From: Echinococcus granulosus
Lineage: Eukaryota; Platyhelminthes; Cestoda; Cyclophyllidea; Taeniidae
Direction of reading: 5' to 3'
NCBI RefSeq assembly: GCF_000524195.1
Contig: NW_020170533.1
Coordinates: 107,221 to 171,220, forward strand
Length of the DNA stretch: 64,000 bases
Positions within the stretch are counted from its first letter, which is position 1. Each line of letters starts with the position of its first letter. The position numbers and the translations under genes were made by a program. The notes beneath the pieces were generated by a model that saw only the letters and a list, made by a program, of their open reading frames with translations, was not told the origin of the DNA and made no database searches. This document shows, piece by piece, positions 62,201-64,000 of this stretch.

Positions 62201-63800
62201 TCTTTGGACCTCGATGGGCCAATGAGTCGTCGATGGCGATAGAAACCACACCGATGTTCTCTAAACTCACCTCCAAGCCGCGTGGACCACAGCCCAACTC
62301 GGTTTTCCCTTATAGGTAGGGACTTGTGACTCTCCATGTTACGCTTTGGGAAATGGATTCACGTTGAGATGTTTAATCGTCTTTGCTCTGCGATAGCGTA
62401 TTCTACGTGTTCTACGAGCAGTATCTGAACATCATCCACGAGACCATGGTTCAGATGTCCATGGGTCTGAGTGCAGTCTCCGTGATTACTTGGGTAATGC
62501 TGGGTCTTGATTTCATCGCCACGCTGAATGTTGTGGTGGGAGTGGCGTCCATTGCGCTCTCAGTGACTGCCATGATGGTGCTATGGGACATCTCACTGAA
62601 TGCCATCTCACTGGTCAATCTTGTGGTGGTAAGTGTGGCAAGCACCCAAATCTGGCCCTTGCCTATCCTCCTTCGAGCCTTGAATTAGCACCATAGCACG
62701 AATGGTCATAGACTTTACTAGTAGTGGTGCATCCTAGCCTGCATCCTAGTCAATCGCCCATCCACAAGCCTTAACGTTGGCGCTGGATACCATGGTGGGC
62801 AATGAGACAACACTAACTTTAGTCTTGCCGATGCGAATTTGACCAAGTTGAATTGAACAGGGAGGTGAACTACAACGCCACTATTGTGGAGATAGTAACT
62901 TTTATCCAAATGAAGGTTGAATGAAGCTTCCTTCCCTCTCCTCCGCCGGGTGGAGTGAAAATGCCATAAAAAACTGCGGTTGCTTGATTGGTGGGAGTAG
63001 GAAAAGTGCACAGAAGCACTTTTGTTGTGCCCAATCGAGTTTTTGCATCTAGGAGTCGCCCCACCCGGCATTTTTATTTGCCCCGATTTTGCACGCGGTT
63101 GTTTTCGTCAGTCCAGAGATGGCGAAACGTGGTGGAGAATTGAGCGAATGGAGGGGATGGCGGAGGTGGGTGGTAGGGGGCTGCATCACACGAGATCGTA
63201 GCGAGTCAAAGTGAACGTGGAGATGGCACCGCTTGCCTATCTCATGATCCCCTTCAACTCACAGCTTGACTTCCCCACTCTCTTAGCCTGTACTGCCATC
63301 TTCCCCTTCCTTTTAGTGCATTGGAATCTCAGTGGAATTTTGCGCGCACATTGTCCGTTCCTTCGCCATCAGCACCAAGGCGACCCGTGTGGAGCGAGCA
63401 TTGGATGCGCTTTCAGAGATGGGCAGCTCGGTAGGTGTCCTGCATTGGCATGTTGCACAATTTGTGAGTGGGACAGGTTTGCTGTTTCCCATGGCTGTAT
63501 GTCCACCTATCACGAAGTTACTGGCCAGTTCGTGGTGGAGTTTTTCTTCTTTGAAGCTTCATGGAGTGGAATCATGTTATTCTTGACTTAGGTTAGAGGG
63601 TAAGGCCTGACTACACCACTGTTCCGTCTGTGTGCAGGTTCTGCGAGGCATCACACTGACCAAGTTTGGTGGTATCGTGGTGCTGGGCTTCGCCAAGTCG
63701 CGTCTATTTCAAGTCTTCTACTTCCGCATGTACCTGTGCATGGTCCTCTTCGGTGCTGTAGTTGGCATCATATTCCTACCCGTTCAACTTAGCTACTTCG
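34967..63800 (+). CDS. NPC1: NPC1 sterol transporter, copy B (exons 1-19; exon 20 lies beyond the window)
   Basis: Niemann-Pick C1 type transporter of the late endosome/lysosome membrane, which takes cholesterol from NPC2 and exports it from the lumen. Exons: 34967-35214, 36326-36503, 37407-37638, 38640-38926, 39292-39479, 41942-42050, 42100-42273, 42746-42881, 44993-45165, 47813-47941, 50078-50603, 53764-53891, 57680-57797, 59174-59540, 60969-61202, 62019-62315, 62397-62628, 63317-63430, 63638-63800. With the last exon of copy A this makes 1,375 residues (human: 1,278). Order: signal peptide, cysteine-rich sterol-binding domain, TM1 (about 258-281), middle luminal domain, sterol-sensing domain, cysteine-rich luminal domain, C-terminal membrane bundle. 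All intron phases agree. The ATG follows a splice-acceptor-like AG by 8 bases. Oddities: about 76 extra residues in a sterol-sensing-domain loop, shortened NPC2-docking loops, and no C-terminal dileucine. Only exons 9-19 are repeated in this window. Confidence 0.96.
36326..36503 (+). CDS. NPC1: NPC1 exon 2 (sterol-binding domain)
   Basis: Residues 83-142. It contains [13 protein letters not shown], matching human FCELTCSPRQSQF. The acceptor CAACCAG|C is the choice that keeps the frame. The nearer AG five bases downstream would create a stop after exon 1. The donor is GCG|GTGAGT. Confidence 0.92.
37407..37638 (+). CDS. NPC1: NPC1 exon 3 (end of sterol-binding domain)
   Basis: Residues 143-220. 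[15 protein letters not shown] corresponds to human CGKDADACNATNWIEYMF, and NFVFTDDF to ITPVFSDF. The frame is open with phase 0 in and phase 1 out. The CxCxxCxxxC cluster that ends this domain in human NPC1 is not encoded here or in the following intron. Confidence 0.9.
38640..38926 (+). CDS. NPC1: NPC1 exon 4 (linker and first transmembrane helix)
   Basis: Residues 220-315. An acidic and glycine-rich linker is followed by a strong hydrophobic segment (about 258-281) that fits TM1. A short tail after the helix, containing YSPP, would be cytosolic. The acceptor is TTTCTCCGCAG and the donor TGG|GTGAGT. Confidence 0.88.
39292..39479 (+). CDS. NPC1: NPC1 exon 5 (second membrane segment, start of middle luminal domain)
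   Basis: Residues 316-378. [20 protein letters not shown] is nearly the human [20 protein letters not shown] and is followed by [10 protein letters not shown] hydrophobic helix lies at about 330-348. The exon has no internal start codon, so a search that relies on ATG misses it. Confidence 0.95.
39640..40700 (+). repeat. Diverged blocks of GGATG repeat and flanks (NPC1 intron 5)
   Basis: Four short ATGGATGG arrays (about 39640-39716, 39965-40010, 40240-40390 and 40620-40700). Two of them follow a shared ATTAGCATTCC flank, so a larger block was probably copied. A decayed piece of exon 5 lies at 40422-40453. Confidence 0.6.
40422..40453 (+). pseudogene. Relic of NPC1 exon 5 in intron 5
   Basis: 27 of 32 bases match 39415-39446 on the same strand, and four of the five changes are transitions. 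It still reads [11 protein letters not shown] against [11 protein letters not shown]. Too short to function. Confidence 0.5.
41942..42050 (+). CDS. NPC1: NPC1 exon 6 (middle luminal domain)
   Basis: Residues 378-414. It opens with [12 protein letters not shown], matching human PFFRTEQLIIRAP. The loop after it, which in human carries a Tyr-Pro pair that docks NPC2, is much shorter here. The following intron is only 49 bases. Confidence 0.94.
42100..42273 (+). CDS. NPC1: NPC1 exon 7 (middle luminal domain)
   Basis: Residues 415-472. VLDLQTKV matches human [18 protein letters not shown] fits human QDICLAPLSP, and [13 protein letters not shown] fits VLNYFQNSHSVLD. It contains one N-glycosylation sequon (NAT). 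Phases are 0 and 0. Confidence 0.94.
42746..42881 (+). CDS. NPC1: NPC1 exon 8 (middle luminal domain)
   Basis: Residues 473-518. DHLVFCTKL aligns with human THFLYCVRA, and [18 protein letters not shown] with CLGTFGGPVFPWLVLGG. It is the last exon found only once in this window; the repeated DNA begins in the intron that follows. Confidence 0.93.
42882..44992 (+). other. NPC1 intron 8, spanning the left visible edge of the second long repeat
   Basis: Nothing distinguishes the bases on either side of 44843/44844: no duplicated target site, gap or composition change. A 195-codon open frame (44266-44853) has no recognisable domain. Confidence 0.5.
44993..45165 (+). CDS. NPC1: NPC1 exon 9, copy B
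   Basis: Identical to 150-322. It accepts phase 1 from exon 8 (GG+AC gives an unbroken frame), which shows that the repeat copy is correctly joined to the unique exons 1-8. Confidence 0.94.
47813..47941 (+). CDS. NPC1: NPC1 exon 10, copy B
   Basis: Identical to 2970-3098. It encodes the end of the middle luminal domain and the start of the first helix of the sterol-sensing domain. Confidence 0.95.
50078..50603 (+). CDS. NPC1: NPC1 exon 11, copy B (sterol-sensing domain core with insertion)
   Basis: Identical to 5235-5760. It carries the conserved sterol-sensing helices and the extra acidic/Gly-Cys/Arg loop. Confidence 0.95.
53764..53891 (+). CDS. NPC1: NPC1 exon 12, copy B
   Basis: Identical to 8921-9048. 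It encodes the last helices of the sterol-sensing domain. Confidence 0.94.
57680..57797 (+). CDS. NPC1: NPC1 exon 13, copy B
   Basis: Identical to 12837-12954. It encodes a cytosolic linker after the sterol-sensing domain. Confidence 0.9.
59174..59540 (+). CDS. NPC1: NPC1 exon 14, copy B
   Basis: Identical to 14331-14697. It encodes a membrane helix and the start of the second cysteine-rich luminal domain. Confidence 0.95.
60969..61202 (+). CDS. NPC1: NPC1 exon 15, copy B
   Basis: Identical to 16126-16359. Part of the cysteine-rich luminal domain. Confidence 0.94.
62019..62315 (+). CDS. NPC1: NPC1 exon 16, copy B
   Basis: Identical to 17176-17472. End of the cysteine-rich luminal domain. 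Confidence 0.94.
62397..62628 (+). CDS. NPC1: NPC1 exon 17, copy B
   Basis: Identical to 17554-17785. Membrane helices of the C-terminal bundle. Confidence 0.95.
63317..63430 (+). CDS. NPC1: NPC1 exon 18, copy B
   Basis: Identical to 18474-18587. Helix and loop of the C-terminal membrane bundle. Confidence 0.95.
63638..63800 (+). CDS. NPC1: NPC1 exon 19, copy B
   Basis: Identical to 18795-18957. Last two membrane helices. The terminal exon is expected about 450 bases further on, outside the window. Confidence 0.95.
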
Positions 63801-64000
63801 GTGAGTTGGAAGTGGCAGCCTTTGTCATCAATTTGCCCTTTAACACCTCGCTAAATTCCATGTTGTTGAGGCATTTGGATGGCCTCCATCATCTGTGCAG
63901 GGACCGGTTTTAAAATGCTACTAGTCTGGCAGTGATGAACTTATTACCAACGCGCACAGAGGACAGCAAGACACTGTTGAACAGGAGGTGGCACCTCTGG

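Larger units (their letters stand above)
44844..64000 (+). repeat. Long direct repeat, second copy
   Basis: It begins inside NPC1 intron 8 and continues past the window end. The copy joins in frame to unique exons 1-8 upstream. This is what a tandem array of a 44.8 kb unit, a circular molecule, or a circularised assembly would show. Confidence 0.97.

Noticed and set aside
1..64000. CRISPR array, phage or bacterial operon structure
   Set aside because: Genes are intron-split animal genes, and the repeats are either one long duplication or simple sequence.

Overview
The window is animal nuclear DNA: spliced genes with GT-AG introns, standard genetic code and no operons. Three gene families can be recognised: a Niemann-Pick C1 sterol transporter (NPC1), a UMP-CMP kinase, and the start of a PICALM/AP180 clathrin-assembly gene. 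A histone H4 pseudogene and one unrecognised gene are also present. A parasitic flatworm is the most likely source. The reasons are the intron style, the simple-repeat-rich introns, and splice acceptors placed a few bases before start codons, as expected for spliced-leader trans-splicing. This is an inference, because nothing in the sequence names the species.

The dominant structure is a long direct repeat. Bases 1-19157 recur at 44844-64000 with a constant offset of 44,843 bases and no difference in any stretch compared, microsatellites included. Both edges of the repeat run off the window, so the window shows about 1.4 periods of a 44.8 kb unit.

Layout: 1-19.5 kb holds exons 9-20 of NPC1 (copy A, + strand, with its stop codon). 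A two-exon gene of unknown function lies on the - strand at 20.8-23.1 kb, tail to tail with NPC1. The region 23.2-26.1 kb has no confident gene. The first four exons of a PICALM-type ANTH domain gene lie at 26.2-26.9 kb, and the rest of that gene was not found. UMP-CMP kinase has five exons at 28.3-33.9 kb, with a decayed histone H4 copy antisense in its last intron. A second NPC1 starts at 34,967 and runs through exons 1-8 (unique here) and exons 9-19 (in the repeat) to the window end. Its exon 20 would lie just outside.

Joining exons 1-19 of copy B with exon 20 of copy A gives one uninterrupted frame of 1,375 codons plus stop, with every splice phase matching. NPC1 moves cholesterol out of lysosomes, and flatworms cannot make sterols. 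Extra NPC1 copies would therefore be biologically meaningful if the tandem repeat is real. The truncated PICALM gene directly before UMP-CMP kinase is the best candidate for the junction between units. An assembly error or a circular molecule would leave the same pattern and must be excluded first.
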